From the NCBI RefSeq assembly GCF_028290025.1, contig NZ_JAQGKQ010000050.1:54424-118423 (forward strand): 64,000 nucleotides of DNA, written 5' to 3'. The notes under the pieces were generated by a model, which searched no databases, was not told the DNA's origin, and worked only from the letters and a program-made list of their open reading frames with translations. Below are positions 25,735 through 35,372 of the stretch, in pieces (position 1 is the stretch's first letter; every line of letters begins with the position of its first letter). The translations under genes and the position numbers were made by a program. Source of the DNA: Cypionkella sp. (GTDB taxonomy: Bacteria; Pseudomonadota; Alphaproteobacteria; Rhodobacterales; Rhodobacteraceae).

Positions 25735-28496
25735 TGACTTGCCACCGGTTGCAGCATCAGGCTGCGGACTTTGACGGCTGCATCGGCATTGCCTGCGTCA
25801 GCGGCTTTTTGCAGCCAAGCCAGTGCGTCTTCGCGTGAAGGTGGCACACCCAGACCAAAGGCAAGCGAGTCCGAATAGACCAGCATCGCTTGCACATCGC
25901 CTGCCGCAGCAGCTTTGGAGATCCATTGCGTTGAGGCTGCGAGTTCGTCGGCGGATGTGGCGCTGGCTTGCAGCAATTTGCCATACTCCCGCATACCCGC
26001 CGGATTGCCGGCATCGGCAGCCGCACGATAGAGTGCTGGCACATCAAGTCGAGCGAAGGCGTTTACCTGGATATCCTTTTGTGCGACCGAAAGCCGAGCC
26101 AAGGCGCGCGGAATGTCTTGCGGGGCGCTGCGTTCAACCAAGGCGACGTAGAGATCGGCGGCACGGTCGGCATCGAACTTCGGCGCTCCGGCACGGCTGA
26201 ACACGTCTAGTAGGCGGTGAATGGCGGTAGTGTTGCCGTCCGCCAAGCCGCGTTCATAAAAGGCGAGTTGCGCGGGTTCGTCTGCCTCATTGCCATATTG
26301 ACGCAGCAGATCACCAAGCTGCACCAAGCGCCAACCATCGTTTTCACTGAGGAATTCGGCGATTTCGAGCCATTTGGTAAAGGCAGGATGATCGCCCAAC
26401 TGACCGAGTGCGTCAGCAATGGTGCGGACCTCATCAAAGCTGCAATCGGTCGCGGTGGTGGCGCGGTGCAGGTAATCTTCGCGGCGGGTGGCGACGGTTT
26501 GGAACGGTAGGGCCAGCACCACGGCGGTGAAATCACCACGAGCCTCAATCACTTTGGCATATTTTGCATAGACGGCTGCCATATCGGGGAAGCGGGCGGG
26601 GTCGAGGCTGGGCAGCATCCGCATGGCAGCACCTACGCCATTTTCAGCCAAAGGCTCAATGGCGGCGAGCGTTGCGGCGGCGTTGGCTGCGGGGTCGCGT
26701 TTCATCAGAAGTTCAGCGAGATCAACCTCGGCAGTGGTATCGCCTTCGGCAACAGCGGTGCGCAGGTAGATTGCAGGATCGCTAAGATTTTGGCCAATTT
26801 CGGCAAACTTATTTTCGAGACGACCCCGGGCGGCAGTGATGCCTGCGAAGCGTTTGGAATAGCTTTCCCAAAACGCCATTTGCTCGGCTGAAGCGCCGCT
26901 GCGTTGCATCACGGCCATGTATTGCGCGATGGCGGTGGGGCGGCCATACAGCGCCTGACTTTGCAGCCGGGCGATGTCCTGCGGGTTGGGGTTGGCGATC
27001 AGATCAAGCAGTTGCTCAGGAGTGTATTCGGCGGTTTTGGTGCCAGTGGCCGCGCTGATGTCGCCCCAATATAACGCTTCTTCGCGCTGAGGTGCATGCG
27101 GGGCGCGGCAACTGAAGGCGTCTTTCAAGCCGTTCATCGGATCAATCTCGCCACCGGTATGGACGGTGTCGATCACCTCGTCGATCACCTCATAGAAGGC
27201 TTTCGAGGTATCGGCGTAGCGAAAGCGGATCGGAGTCAAACGCTTGGTGGCGCTCGCCTCGCCCATCGCCTCGGCTTTTTCATAATAGGCTATGGCGGTA
27301 GACTCGCCGCCCCAGCGGCCTTTGTCTGCGATCTCAAAATCGCCCAAAGCGATGAAAATCCAAGCCGGAGCGTCTTTGCGCTTGGAGAATTCTTCCAGTG
27401 CAGCGCGGTAGGCGGCTTGATATGCGGGGTCGGCCTTGGCTTCGGATTGCAAGAACAGCGCATTGCGCAGCAGGCCCGCCCGATCGCCAAATTGCGCGGC
27501 TTGGTTGTAAAGCGCGCGGGCGTGATCAATGTCTTTGGTGCCGACAAGCGCGCCTTGCTCGTAAAGGCGACCCAGTGCGACTTGCGCATAAGGCAGGCCC
27601 GCATCGGCGGCTTTGGTCAGATAGGTGATCAAGGTTTCGTTGGACTTCACCAGATCTTCCGAGCGCAGATGCATCTCGGCGACTTTCCAAGCCGAAACGC
27701 CGTCGCCCATATCAGCACCGAAGCGGAACCATTTTTCGGCCAAACTGACGTCACGTGTGACAATGGTGCCGTTCATATACTCGCGCGCAATCCGGGCAAC
27801 TCGGTCGCAGATCATCGGATCCATCTTGCCGACCAGAGCGCCGAAAGCCATGGTTATCGCAATGTCAGGCGGCACGTCCCAACCGGGGATTTGCGTACCC
27901 TTTTCCTGCAAGGCGACGATCTTCAACAGCGCATCAGCGTTACCGCCATAGCCTGCGGCGACCAGAAGTTGCAGACCTTTTTGTTTATCAACGGCGATGC
28001 CGGTGCCATTCATCAGGAAATCCGCGAGGATGTTCTGCAAGCGCGGCGAGCCGCCATTCTCATTTGCCATCAGCTGATCAATAAGGCGTTGATTTGTAAG
28101 CTCTTTCAAGCGGCCCGCAGCGATGAGCAATTCAGCCCGAGCCAGCAGCGCCTTGTCGGTGGTGAATTGCGGATCGACCGCCGACATCAGCGTGTGCGCT
28201 TTCTGTATGGTGTCAAACCAGCGGATCGCGTCGCTGTCCATCAGACGGCGAAGTTCGCGCTGGATCAGTTCGGGGTCGGTATCGGGCAGCGCCTTGCCAT
28301 CCCAGCCAAGCCATTTCGCCGCGAGTTCTTCATCCGACGCGCTGGCGGCGCAGATCTTTTCAACCTCGATCCGGGGCGGCTCAAAGTTCACCGCGACGGT
28401 CTGCGCGCTGGATTGTGCAAAGCCGGGAAGCCCGGTCACAGCGACAAGGCAGAGCGACATTAGCGGACGAGAGATCAGGGCTGCGGCGCGTGTCAT
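25731..28496 (-). CDS. Large periplasmic Sel1/TPR-repeat protein (AlgK-like role proposed)
   Basis: The 921-residue protein has a signal peptide (MTRAAALISRPLMSLCLVAVTGLPGFA) and then helical repeats across its length. Clear Sel1 units include AEKWFRFGADMGDGVSAWKVAEM, YAQVALGRLYEQGAL and the pair near 835-915 ending WLQKAADAGNADAAVKV. AlgK of Pseudomonas is also a Sel1/TPR protein of about 475 residues that scaffolds the export complex; this one is twice as long and lacks an obvious lipobox cysteine. Its place between algF and algL suggests the scaffold role. ATGA overlap with algL. Confidence 0.75.
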   Translation of the reverse strand: MTRAAALISRPLMSLCLVAVTGLPGFAQSSAQTVAVNFEPPRIEVEKICAASASDEELAAKWLGWDGKALPDTDPELIQRELRRLMDSDAIRWFDTIQKAHTLMSAVDPQFTTDKALLARAELLIAAGRLKELTNQRLIDQLMANENGGSPRLQNILADFLMNGTGIAVDKQKGLQLLVAAGYGGNADALLKIVALQEKGTQIPGWDVPPDIAITMAFGALVGKMDPMICDRVARIAREYMNGTIVTRDVSLAEKWFRFGADMGDGVSAWKVAEMHLRSEDLVKSNETLITYLTKAADAGLPYAQVALGRLYEQGALVGTKDIDHARALYNQAAQFGDRAGLLRNALFLQSEAKADPAYQAAYRAALEEFSKRKDAPAWIFIALGDFEIADKGRWGGESTAIAYYEKAEAMGEASATKRLTPIRFRYADTSKAFYEVIDEVIDTVHTGGEIDPMNGLKDAFSCRAPHAPQREEALYWGDISAATGTKTAEYTPEQLLDLIANPNPQDIARLQSQALYGRPTAIAQYMAVMQRSGASAEQMAFWESYSKRFAGITAARGRLENKFAEIGQNLSDPAIYLRTAVAEGDTTAEVDLAELLMKRDPAANAAATLAAIEPLAENGVGAAMRMLPSLDPARFPDMAAVYAKYAKVIEARGDFTAVVLALPFQTVATRREDYLHRATTATDCSFDEVRTIADALGQLGDHPAFTKWLEIAEFLSENDGWRLVQLGDLLRQYGNEADEPAQLAFYERGLADGNTTAIHRLLDVFSRAGAPKFDADRAADLYVALVERSAPQDIPRALARLSVAQKDIQVNAFARLDVPALYRAAADAGNPAGMREYGKLLQASATSADELAASTQWISKAAAAGDVQAMLVYSDSLAFGLGVPPSREDALAWLQKAADAGNADAAVKVRSLMLQPVASQ

Positions 28497-28560
28497 GGTT
28501 TATCCTTTTGCCGATTTGCCGCCGCGCGAGATGATCCGCGCGGCGGTTGGGCCGTCAAGC

Positions 28561-29199
28561 TTAGTTCGCAAGAGCCGAGTTGGAGCCGACCACGGTGTAG
28601 TTGCCCGCAGACCCGCGCAGCACGATGGCAACACCGCCCCGGCGTTGCAGATCAACGGCTGGCAGGCTGGCGAGCACCTTGTCGCCGTCACGCACTTCAA
28701 AATCCAGCTTGAGCGGGGCTTTCAGCGCCACGTTGGCCGCACCATTCATCGCGACACCCTTTAGGGCGACGGCCTTGGCGGCGGGAACATACAAATCAAC
28801 TGTCGGCAGATCGCTAAGGTTGAAGAAGCTGATCACCGCTTGCGCTGGATTTGAGGTGATATCTTCGGGCACAAGCGTTTTGGTGCCATCTGCACCGACG
28901 ACATACGAGTAGTACTTGCCAGCAGCGACGGTAACGGTGGCATCATCAACGCCTGTCACCAGATTGATTTCGCCGGGTTTGGTAACGACGACATAGCCCG
29001 ATATCCCGTCATCCAGCTGATCGAAGGTCTTGCTGTCGATCACCGCATTGGTTGGCGAGGCTGCGACAACACGCACAAAGCTGGCGCTTGGATCGGGCAC
29101 GTCTTCGTAAAGACCGCCATCTTGAGCCAGTGCTGCCGAGGCCGACATGCCTGCCCAGCAGAGGCAAAGAATCATCTTCCAGTTACAATCTTTAATCAT
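28561..29199 (-). CDS. algF: Alginate O-acetyltransferase accessory protein AlgF
   Basis: The 212-residue periplasmic protein has a signal peptide ending SAALA, then GGLYEDVPDPSASFVRVV, matching the LYxxxPPxxSxFVRV start of mature AlgF, and two small beta-domains. Pseudomonas AlgF (216 residues) bridges AlgJ and AlgX for acetyl transfer. The ATG at 29199 with AAAGGAG nine bases upstream is chosen over 29226, and it overlaps the algX stop by four bases. A 64-base gap follows before the Sel1 gene. Confidence 0.85.
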   Translation of the reverse strand: MIKDCNWKMILCLCWAGMSASAALAQDGGLYEDVPDPSASFVRVVAASPTNAVIDSKTFDQLDDGISGYVVVTKPGEINLVTGVDDATVTVAAGKYYSYVVGADGTKTLVPEDITSNPAQAVISFFNLSDLPTVDLYVPAAKAVALKGVAMNGAANVALKAPLKLDFEVRDGDKVLASLPAVDLQRRGGVAIVLRGSAGNYTVVGSNSALAN

Positions 29200-30527
29200 G
29201 ACGCATCTCCTTTGGTATTTGCGCAAAAACTAAGCGTTGTTGCCTCTGTGACGGGCCGGTCAAAATGCACCGTCACTTTCTTAATATCCGGCATCGTAAA
29301 GGCAGACAACCCTAGGTAGAAGTTACCAGTAGCGCGCAACCGAGTGCTGCGCTCTATTTTCGAATGGCGGATTAAACCATCGGCGGCTTCGATGTTAAAA
29401 GTGGCAACGCGCGGACCCTCGGCACCGAAGTCAGCAAAAATTGCATCATCAGCGCCGAGTTTGATGCCTTCGAGCGAGGCTTCCACTGTGTTGGCGTCGA
29501 TTTTAGTCACAGGCATATTGGTGGTGCAGGAATTACCGGCAGCGGCGATTAGCTCTTCCATCGGGGCAGCACCATATTGGGCGAGATTGTTATAGATCGG
29601 GTTTTCCCAGATTAAAAAGCGCGGGCGCTGCGCCTTAAACTCGTCTGAAGTCATATAAGAGGTCATTGAGCCGAATTGGTTGCCACCAGTAATCGCGTAG
29701 TTGACGATTTCCAACTGCGAGTATTCAGCCAGAAAGCCCGCGAAATTATTGATTGGCGAGTCAGAATAGGACGTGCCGACCAGAACCGCAGGCAGCACAT
29801 CGCTTGGGGTGGCGAAGATGTCGAGGCCAGCGGCAGCGTCATCAGTGCTGGCGGTGGCCTCGGTTCTGTAGGCCATGGTCTCGGTCGGCGGCAGCGAATT
29901 TTCGCAGTAGCCTTGCAGCGTACGGCGCATCCCCGAGAACGCAACTTCCGGGGCAATCGCGGTCGTCACGAAGGTTTGCTTCGGCAGATCGGCATAGTCT
30001 GGATCGGCTTTGAGGGTCTCGGCAATCGCTTGCGCACCCAGTCGAGCGCCTTGAGACGTCCAGTGAAAGTCGGCGCCAAACAGCGCCCGCTCGCCACCTT
30101 TGTTGGTGCGCAGGGCGGTCATCATATCGGTCGCCTCAACGCCCGCTTGGTTCAAACGGGTGATGAAATCGGTGTAGATCGCATCGGCAACTTCGGGCTG
30201 GAAGCCATAGTCAGCGGCGTGGGCGGGCAGGTATTGCGGCATCACCTGCGATTTCGAAGGAATTGTCACATAGACCAGCGTGGTGCCGTTTTCCTTCAAC
30301 ACTTTCGCCAGTTGGCCCATCATTTGCACGGTGCGTTCGTCGAGTGGATGTTGCATCCGCAGATCTGCGAAGGTGCGGAAGAACACGCCATCTTTGCCCT
30401 CAATCGCAGGAAGGATGGTGTTGAACTCGTAGTTGTTGCAGTCAAAGTTGGTGGCGGTTTGCGCAAGGGCGGGGCTGCCTGCGAGGCTTAGGCCAAGGGC
30501 AGCGGCAAGCTTGAAAGCTGCGGTCAT
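29196..30527 (-). CDS. algX: Alginate O-acetyltransferase AlgX (SGNH fold)
   Basis: The 443-residue precursor (signal peptide to SPALA) has the SGNH-like catalytic set of AlgX: DFHWT (Asp and His) near residue 174 and the nucleophile in VGTSYSD near residue 267. A C-terminal beta-rich domain beginning near 345 matches the carbohydrate-binding module of AlgX and separates it from AlgJ. AlgX is the terminal acetyltransferase acting on polymannuronate in the periplasm. Length is close to the 474 of Pseudomonas. Confidence 0.85.
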   Translation of the reverse strand: MTAAFKLAAALGLSLAGSPALAQTATNFDCNNYEFNTILPAIEGKDGVFFRTFADLRMQHPLDERTVQMMGQLAKVLKENGTTLVYVTIPSKSQVMPQYLPAHAADYGFQPEVADAIYTDFITRLNQAGVEATDMMTALRTNKGGERALFGADFHWTSQGARLGAQAIAETLKADPDYADLPKQTFVTTAIAPEVAFSGMRRTLQGYCENSLPPTETMAYRTEATASTDDAAAGLDIFATPSDVLPAVLVGTSYSDSPINNFAGFLAEYSQLEIVNYAITGGNQFGSMTSYMTSDEFKAQRPRFLIWENPIYNNLAQYGAAPMEELIAAAGNSCTTNMPVTKIDANTVEASLEGIKLGADDAIFADFGAEGPRVATFNIEAADGLIRHSKIERSTRLRATGNFYLGLSAFTMPDIKKVTVHFDRPVTEATTLSFCANTKGDAS

Positions 30528-31336
30528 TGAGAAACCTCCGTTGGGTCAGTGGCATCAAGCCGGGCGAGCAGGGTTTGCGCCATCGCGACTTTGCCGGGTT
30601 CATTCGAGGCGACCATCAGCGCCAAAGCTGCACGCGCGGTAGGCACATCGGGTGGGCTGCCGTCTGGCGGCATGATCGCGGACTGCGCCAGCTTTTGCGC
30701 GGCATTGGCGTCGCCTGACTTTGCGGCGCGCAGCAACCAATAGCGCGACTCGGCGGCGTCTTGGGGGAAAGGCTGGCCTGCGGCATATAGATCGGCAAGC
30801 CCAAGCGCGGCAGTGGTATTGCCAGCATTGGCCAGTTTAACCAGCGCGTCCTTGCCGCCTTTGATCTGGGCATCCGAAAGTTTAACCTCGGGCGACTTCA
30901 TCAGGGCGATCAGGCGGTGAATGGCAAATTCGCGGTCCAGATAGGACGCCATCGCGTAGTAATGCGTGGCGGAGGGAAGTGCGCTGGTCTTGCCGGTTTC
31001 TTCAAGGCGGCGGGCGTAATAGAACGCCGCCAGACCATCGCCGGAATCCGCCAGTTCCTGCAGCTCGCGGTCTTTCAACTCTTGCTTTGCAATCATGCGG
31101 TTGTGCAGCGTTTTCAGCCGTGACACCACTGGGTCAACCGCAGGTTTGGCGGCTAAACGCGCGGCCTTCTGCAGGGCCAACCTTTCGGCCAATTTGGCGG
31201 CTTTTTGTTCTTTACTGAGATGGACCTTCGACACCACGGTCGGGGGCACCACGCGATCTTCTGCCTGCACCGGCAACGGAGTCGCCATAAAGCTGGTCAG
31301 CATCAACGCGGCGATGAGGGCGGATTTAATCTGCAC
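30524..31336 (-). CDS. Small periplasmic Sel1-repeat protein of the alginate-type operon
   Basis: The GTG at 31336, with AGGAG seven bases upstream, gives 270 residues: a signal peptide (IKSALIAALMLTSFMA...VQA), a charged coiled-coil-prone stretch (residues 40-90, rich in Lys, Ala and Glu), and Sel1 units such as NTTAALGLADLYAAGQPFPQDAAESRYWLLRAA split over two helices. It overlaps algJ by 11 bases and algX by four. Its place between two acetylation genes suggests a scaffold for that machinery. Pseudomonas has no gene at this position. Confidence 0.75.
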   Translation of the reverse strand: MQIKSALIAALMLTSFMATPLPVQAEDRVVPPTVVSKVHLSKEQKAAKLAERLALQKAARLAAKPAVDPVVSRLKTLHNRMIAKQELKDRELQELADSGDGLAAFYYARRLEETGKTSALPSATHYYAMASYLDREFAIHRLIALMKSPEVKLSDAQIKGGKDALVKLANAGNTTAALGLADLYAAGQPFPQDAAESRYWLLRAAKSGDANAAQKLAQSAIMPPDGSPPDVPTARAALALMVASNEPGKVAMAQTLLARLDATDPTEVSQ

Positions 31337-32408
31337 TTGCCAGCTCCTGACCAACCTTATGGCCGTCCCATAGTTTTGGGTCGGTCAGATAGCGCAGGGG
31401 GATTTCCCAAATCACCACTTTCGGCGGAGTATCGCGGAGACTTTCGGAGGCAAGGTAACTGTCCATCGGTTTGACTGGACCTTGGCCCTGCTCTGCGGCG
31501 TTCAGCACGTCTTGGTGCAGATCGAGTTTCAGGGCTTCGGCAAAGCTCCAATGCGGATTGGCGCTGTAAGAGGTGCCGACGAGGACAACATCGACTTGCG
31601 GCGCGGCGAAAATATCCGAAGTGTCGGCAGTGCCAGCGACGAGATAGGGATTGGCGTCTTCACGGATGAGGCCAAGCATTGGCGCGATGCCTTCGGTGGT
31701 GACGTAGGACACCAGATCGCCGGCAAATTCGGTTTTCGGTTCCTCGGTGCGCGTCATCTCTGCGGTGCCAAGCGGGATCAGGCCGGATTTGGCGATGGCA
31801 GCGGCGACGGCTGCGGCTCCGTCTAGCGTCCAGTGGGTATCGGTGGCGAAGAACGCCGGTTTCGATTTCACAAGTTCGAGCAGAGGGGTGCGGGCATCGA
31901 CGGTTTCAACGTGAGCGGCGTTCAGCTTGGCGAGAAGGTCGCTGTAAAAGCCTGCCATCTCGGCGGAAAGCTCGGGCGATGCGGCCTCGGCTGATTGCAC
32001 ATCGACCTTGGCGGGCAGCGGCAGCACGATCAGTTTGGTGCCGTGGGTCGCGAGTTGATCGCGTATTTCGGCGATTTTCGCGACCGAGGGCTGTAGGCTG
32101 ACGGGCAGCGGCCGGGTTTCTTCATTGGTGAACAGCCAGCCGTCTTTGCCGACAACGACGCCTTTGCGCCCCTCGCCGATCAGCAGATAGCGCGCAGCCC
32201 CGACGACACCGATAGAGGCATCACGGTGCGGCATCGCGGTTTTGTAAAGCGTGTCAAAGCTATGGGTGACGCTGCCACGCAGGGCGGCCATGTCGAAGGC
32301 GGCCAGCTTGCCGCCGGGTTCTTCATATACCGCGAGATTGGCGAACGGGACGTAGCCGAAGAACATCACGGGCAGGAAATAGCGGGACATCCGATAAAGG
32401 CGCTGCAT
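31326..32408 (-). CDS. algJ: Alginate O-acetyltransferase AlgJ
   Basis: The 360-residue protein has an uncleaved N-terminal anchor (YFLPVMFFGYVPFANLAV) and the SGNH set: ATDTHWT (Asp, His) and VGTSYSANP (Ser), with the block GVVVGKDGWLFTNEE seen in AlgJ/AlgX. AlgJ transfers acetyl from the AlgI channel to the polymer with AlgF and AlgX. The ATG at 32408 with AAGGA upstream is used; the long upstream frame to 32768 lies antisense within algI and is not part of it. Confidence 0.87.
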   Translation of the reverse strand: MQRLYRMSRYFLPVMFFGYVPFANLAVYEEPGGKLAAFDMAALRGSVTHSFDTLYKTAMPHRDASIGVVGAARYLLIGEGRKGVVVGKDGWLFTNEETRPLPVSLQPSVAKIAEIRDQLATHGTKLIVLPLPAKVDVQSAEAASPELSAEMAGFYSDLLAKLNAAHVETVDARTPLLELVKSKPAFFATDTHWTLDGAAAVAAAIAKSGLIPLGTAEMTRTEEPKTEFAGDLVSYVTTEGIAPMLGLIREDANPYLVAGTADTSDIFAAPQVDVVLVGTSYSANPHWSFAEALKLDLHQDVLNAAEQGQGPVKPMDSYLASESLRDTPPKVVIWEIPLRYLTDPKLWDGHKVGQELASAD

Positions 32409-32419
32409 GGTGTGATCCT

Positions 32420-33862
32420 TCAGAACTGGAAGTAAAGGAAGGGCGAGAAGCTCGCCTCGGCCAGTTTCATGATCGCGAGCATGGCGATCAGCGAGATTAC
32501 GGCGACGGGCAGCAGCGAGGTGGTGGCGGTCAGGGTGCCTGCTCCGCTGATGCCAATGCCGCCTTGGGGGGCGAAATACATGTCTTTGCCGATGCGGTTG
32601 ATGCGAGGCTCGGCTGCGCAGTAAATTATTGCGATCAACAGCATCACCATGCTTTCGCCGCTGATCTGGAAGGCAATATCCATTGGAATGGCAAAGCCAT
32701 GCAGGCCGATCATGCCAGCGTAAACGTCCATGGCTTGCGTCATATCGGCGGCGCGGAAGGCGACCCAACCGATTAAGACCAGTAGCAGGGTTTGGATCAG
32801 GCCGATGGTGGAGCTGCGGTTGGCCCAGCCAGTTGCGCGCTCAATCGCCAGCCAAGAGCCGTGCCAGATGCCCCAAGCGAGGAAGGTGCCGTTGGCGCCG
32901 TGCCACAATCCGCCGAGCACCATCACCGTCATCAGGTTGACATAGGTGCGGCCGGGGCCGACGCGGTTGCCGCCGAGTGGGATATAGAGATAGTCGCGCA
33001 GCCAGACCGATAGCGAGATGTGCCAGCGCCGCCAAAACTCGGTGATCGAGCGGCTGATATAGGGCATGTCGAAGTTTTTGCGAAAGCGGAAGCCCATCAT
33101 CAGGCCGAGGCCAACAGCCATGTCGGAATAGCCTGAGAAGTCGAAGTAAAGCTGCATCATGTAGGCGATAGAGCCTAGCCATGACAGGGCGGCGGATGGG
33201 TCGGGGGTGGTGAACGCGATATCGGCGAGGGGGGCAACGGTATCGGCGAGCAGAACCTTTTTACCGAGGCCGACGACGAACAGGGCGAGGCCATCGGCGA
33301 ACAGCACGAGTGAATGGGTGCGGTGTTTGAACTGATCGGCGAGGTCTTTGAAGCGCAGGATCGGGCCTGCGACCAGTTGCGGGAACAAGGCGATGAAGGC
33401 GGCGAAGTCGAAGAACTTCAGCGTGGCATCGGCGTCTTTGCGGGTCACATCGACCAGATAGCTGATCGAGTGGAACACGTAGAACGACACGCCGATTGGC
33501 AGGATCAGGCGCCAGTGGACTCCTAGCCCAGCGGCATCGGTGCCGACCAGTTGTGCAAGGCTGTCGATGAAAAAGTTGAGGTATTTGAACACGCCGAGCA
33601 CGCAAAGACAGCCCGCAACGCCAATACCGCACCAGACTTTAGCGCGGGGGGTGTCGAGGTTTTTCGCGATCATCAGGCCGATGCAGAAGGTCCAGACGGT
33701 TGTGCCGAACAGCAGCAGCAGGAAGTCAAAGCGCCACCAGCCGTAGAACAGATATGAGGCGAGCAAGATCACCATCGAGCGGCCTTTGGCGGGCGTCAGG
33801 TAGTAAATGCACAGGAATAACGGCAAGAACAGGAACAGGAAGGTTTCCGATGAAAAGACCAT
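32420..33862 (-). CDS. algI: MBOAT O-acyltransferase AlgI
   Basis: The 480-residue membrane protein of about 11-12 helices begins MVFSSETFLFLFLPLFLCIYY, the standard AlgI N-terminus. It contains the MBOAT blocks PIGVSFYVFHSISYLVDV, FDFSGYSDMA, FWRRWHISLSVWLRDYLYIPLGGNR and GGLWHGANGTF, with the two functional histidines. It passes acetyl groups from cytoplasmic acetyl-CoA across the membrane to AlgJ. The start at 33862, with AGGAG inside the end of algG, is preferred over the ORF start at 33946. Confidence 0.92.
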   Translation of the reverse strand: MVFSSETFLFLFLPLFLCIYYLTPAKGRSMVILLASYLFYGWWRFDFLLLLFGTTVWTFCIGLMIAKNLDTPRAKVWCGIGVAGCLCVLGVFKYLNFFIDSLAQLVGTDAAGLGVHWRLILPIGVSFYVFHSISYLVDVTRKDADATLKFFDFAAFIALFPQLVAGPILRFKDLADQFKHRTHSLVLFADGLALFVVGLGKKVLLADTVAPLADIAFTTPDPSAALSWLGSIAYMMQLYFDFSGYSDMAVGLGLMMGFRFRKNFDMPYISRSITEFWRRWHISLSVWLRDYLYIPLGGNRVGPGRTYVNLMTVMVLGGLWHGANGTFLAWGIWHGSWLAIERATGWANRSSTIGLIQTLLLVLIGWVAFRAADMTQAMDVYAGMIGLHGFAIPMDIAFQISGESMVMLLIAIIYCAAEPRINRIGKDMYFAPQGGIGISGAGTLTATTSLLPVAVISLIAMLAIMKLAEASFSPFLYFQF

Positions 33863-33866
33863 AGTG

Positions 33867-35372
33867 TTACTCCTGGTTACATGCCGAAGCGAAATCGGCA
33901 TCGCTCGCCGGATCGCTGGTAATTTGAAAATCGACCGTTTGGCCATTTTGGCCCGAGGTCAGAAATGCCGCCTGATGTTGGGCGAACTCACCATCGAACA
34001 GACGGGGCAGTTGTGCGGTCAGATCATTGCCGCGCATCGTCACTCGAGTCAGTTGCGCACCGCTGAGGCCGATTTGGTTTTGCGCCATCAGATTGCCGCT
34101 AAGATCGAGCCGCGCTTTGCTGAGTTGCCCACCGACGGCGATGGCCGAGCCTTCATTAGCCACCACCGCGTTGCCGATGATCTGCGCATAGCCGGTCTTC
34201 GACAGTCGCAGGCCCGCAGCACCGTTGGCCGCAATCACATTGCTTTGCACCGACAGGCATTCGGCGGATTTGGCGGCGAGGCCGGTTTCCGCGTTATCCA
34301 GCACAGCATTGCCGCGCAGGGTGATGCCAGTGATACCGCCGTCAAGTTGCACGCCATTGCCCTGCCCGCTCAACACCAGATTGCCCGCGACCAGCATATC
34401 TTGCGACCGCGCCGTCACCCGCAAGCCGGGACCGGCTTTGGTGGCGTAAATCGTGTTGCCCAGCGCTGCTCCATCGACCACTTGCGACAAGGTCAGCGCG
34501 CTGCCACGCGAGGCGAGAAAGGCGTTTTGGGTGATCTGCGCGCCTTTGGTGCCGATCATCGCAACGCCGCCGAGGTCTTCAAAGCGGTTGGCGTGCAGCA
34601 TCGACACGGTGGTCGAGGCGAACAGACCTTGAGTTGATACGACAAAGCCCGCGAATGGGCCCATCCCGGCCATGCCGAGGCCGTAGAATTGGTTGGACTC
34701 GGCATAGACTTGGCCAGAGCCAGAGGTCAGCACGAAGGGGCGGTATTGGGATTCCGGTGCGGTGACGGCCACATCGCTGCGCAAGGTTGCCCCGCGCAGA
34801 TCGAGTTGCCCGAAGTTCAGCAGGAAAGCGCCATCGGCTGCGTGCATTTCCAGCACATCGCCGGGGCGGATCACCAGTGCCGCACCGAGCCAGATCACCA
34901 GCGGCTTGGTCAGCGTTACAACGCCATCATTGAGCGTGATGCCGGCGATGCCTTGCTGTTGTGCGGTGGCGGCAAGATCTTGCAAGGTGATCACGCCTGC
35001 GCTGAGGAAAATGCCGTCTTTGCTGCCGTGTTGAGCCTGCTGGACACGCAGTTGGTTGTTGGTGCCTTCCGAAATCGAAAGCTGGGTCAGCGCGATTTGG
35101 GTATCTCCGGCAGCGACTTTGGCGGTATCGCCGGGGGGCAACATCACATTCGCCATTGCTTTGGGCTGAGGCGCGGGTTGAACCGCATATAGCGCGCCGA
35201 TCTGGGCTGCGGCGTTATAGCCGAAATCGGGCGCGCTCATCGCGGTGGCGTCTTGCCGAAGGCCGGCGATATTGGCTTGCAGCGCTGCGGGGGCGACAAG
35301 CTGCGGCGCGGCTTGCACCATGCTTACCCCGATCAGCGCGACGCTCGCTAAATATGCCAAAGCGCGGGTCAT
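33867..35372 (-). CDS. algG: AlgG-like periplasmic beta-helix protein (mannuronan C5-epimerase family)
   Basis: The 501-residue precursor has a signal peptide (to MVQAA), then an AlgG-type central block: DGIFLSAGVITLQDLAATAQ, KPLVIWLGAALVIRPGDVLEM, and ALLNFG-like AFLLNFGQLDLRGATL, followed by right-handed beta-helix coils (NAVLDN, NVIAANGAAGLRLS, GNAVVANEGSAIAV). AlgG converts mannuronate to guluronate in the periplasm and protects the nascent chain. The catalytic DPHD motif of AlgG is absent. The start ATG directly follows the algA stop codon. The protein may be a structural AlgG without epimerase activity. Confidence 0.8.
   Translation of the reverse strand: MTRALAYLASVALIGVSMVQAAPQLVAPAALQANIAGLRQDATAMSAPDFGYNAAAQIGALYAVQPAPQPKAMANVMLPPGDTAKVAAGDTQIALTQLSISEGTNNQLRVQQAQHGSKDGIFLSAGVITLQDLAATAQQQGIAGITLNDGVVTLTKPLVIWLGAALVIRPGDVLEMHAADGAFLLNFGQLDLRGATLRSDVAVTAPESQYRPFVLTSGSGQVYAESNQFYGLGMAGMGPFAGFVVSTQGLFASTTVSMLHANRFEDLGGVAMIGTKGAQITQNAFLASRGSALTLSQVVDGAALGNTIYATKAGPGLRVTARSQDMLVAGNLVLSGQGNGVQLDGGITGITLRGNAVLDNAETGLAAKSAECLSVQSNVIAANGAAGLRLSKTGYAQIIGNAVVANEGSAIAVGGQLSKARLDLSGNLMAQNQIGLSGAQLTRVTMRGNDLTAQLPRLFDGEFAQHQAAFLTSGQNGQTVDFQITSDPASDADFASACNQE

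Noticed and set aside
27096..28463. 455-codon plus-strand frame opposite the 921-aa Sel1 gene
   Set aside because: No start signal or motif; the minus strand has a signal peptide, Sel1 repeats and operon overlaps.
32409..32768. N-terminal extension of algJ
   Set aside because: It lies antisense to algI, and a good ribosome-binding site precedes the ATG at 32408.
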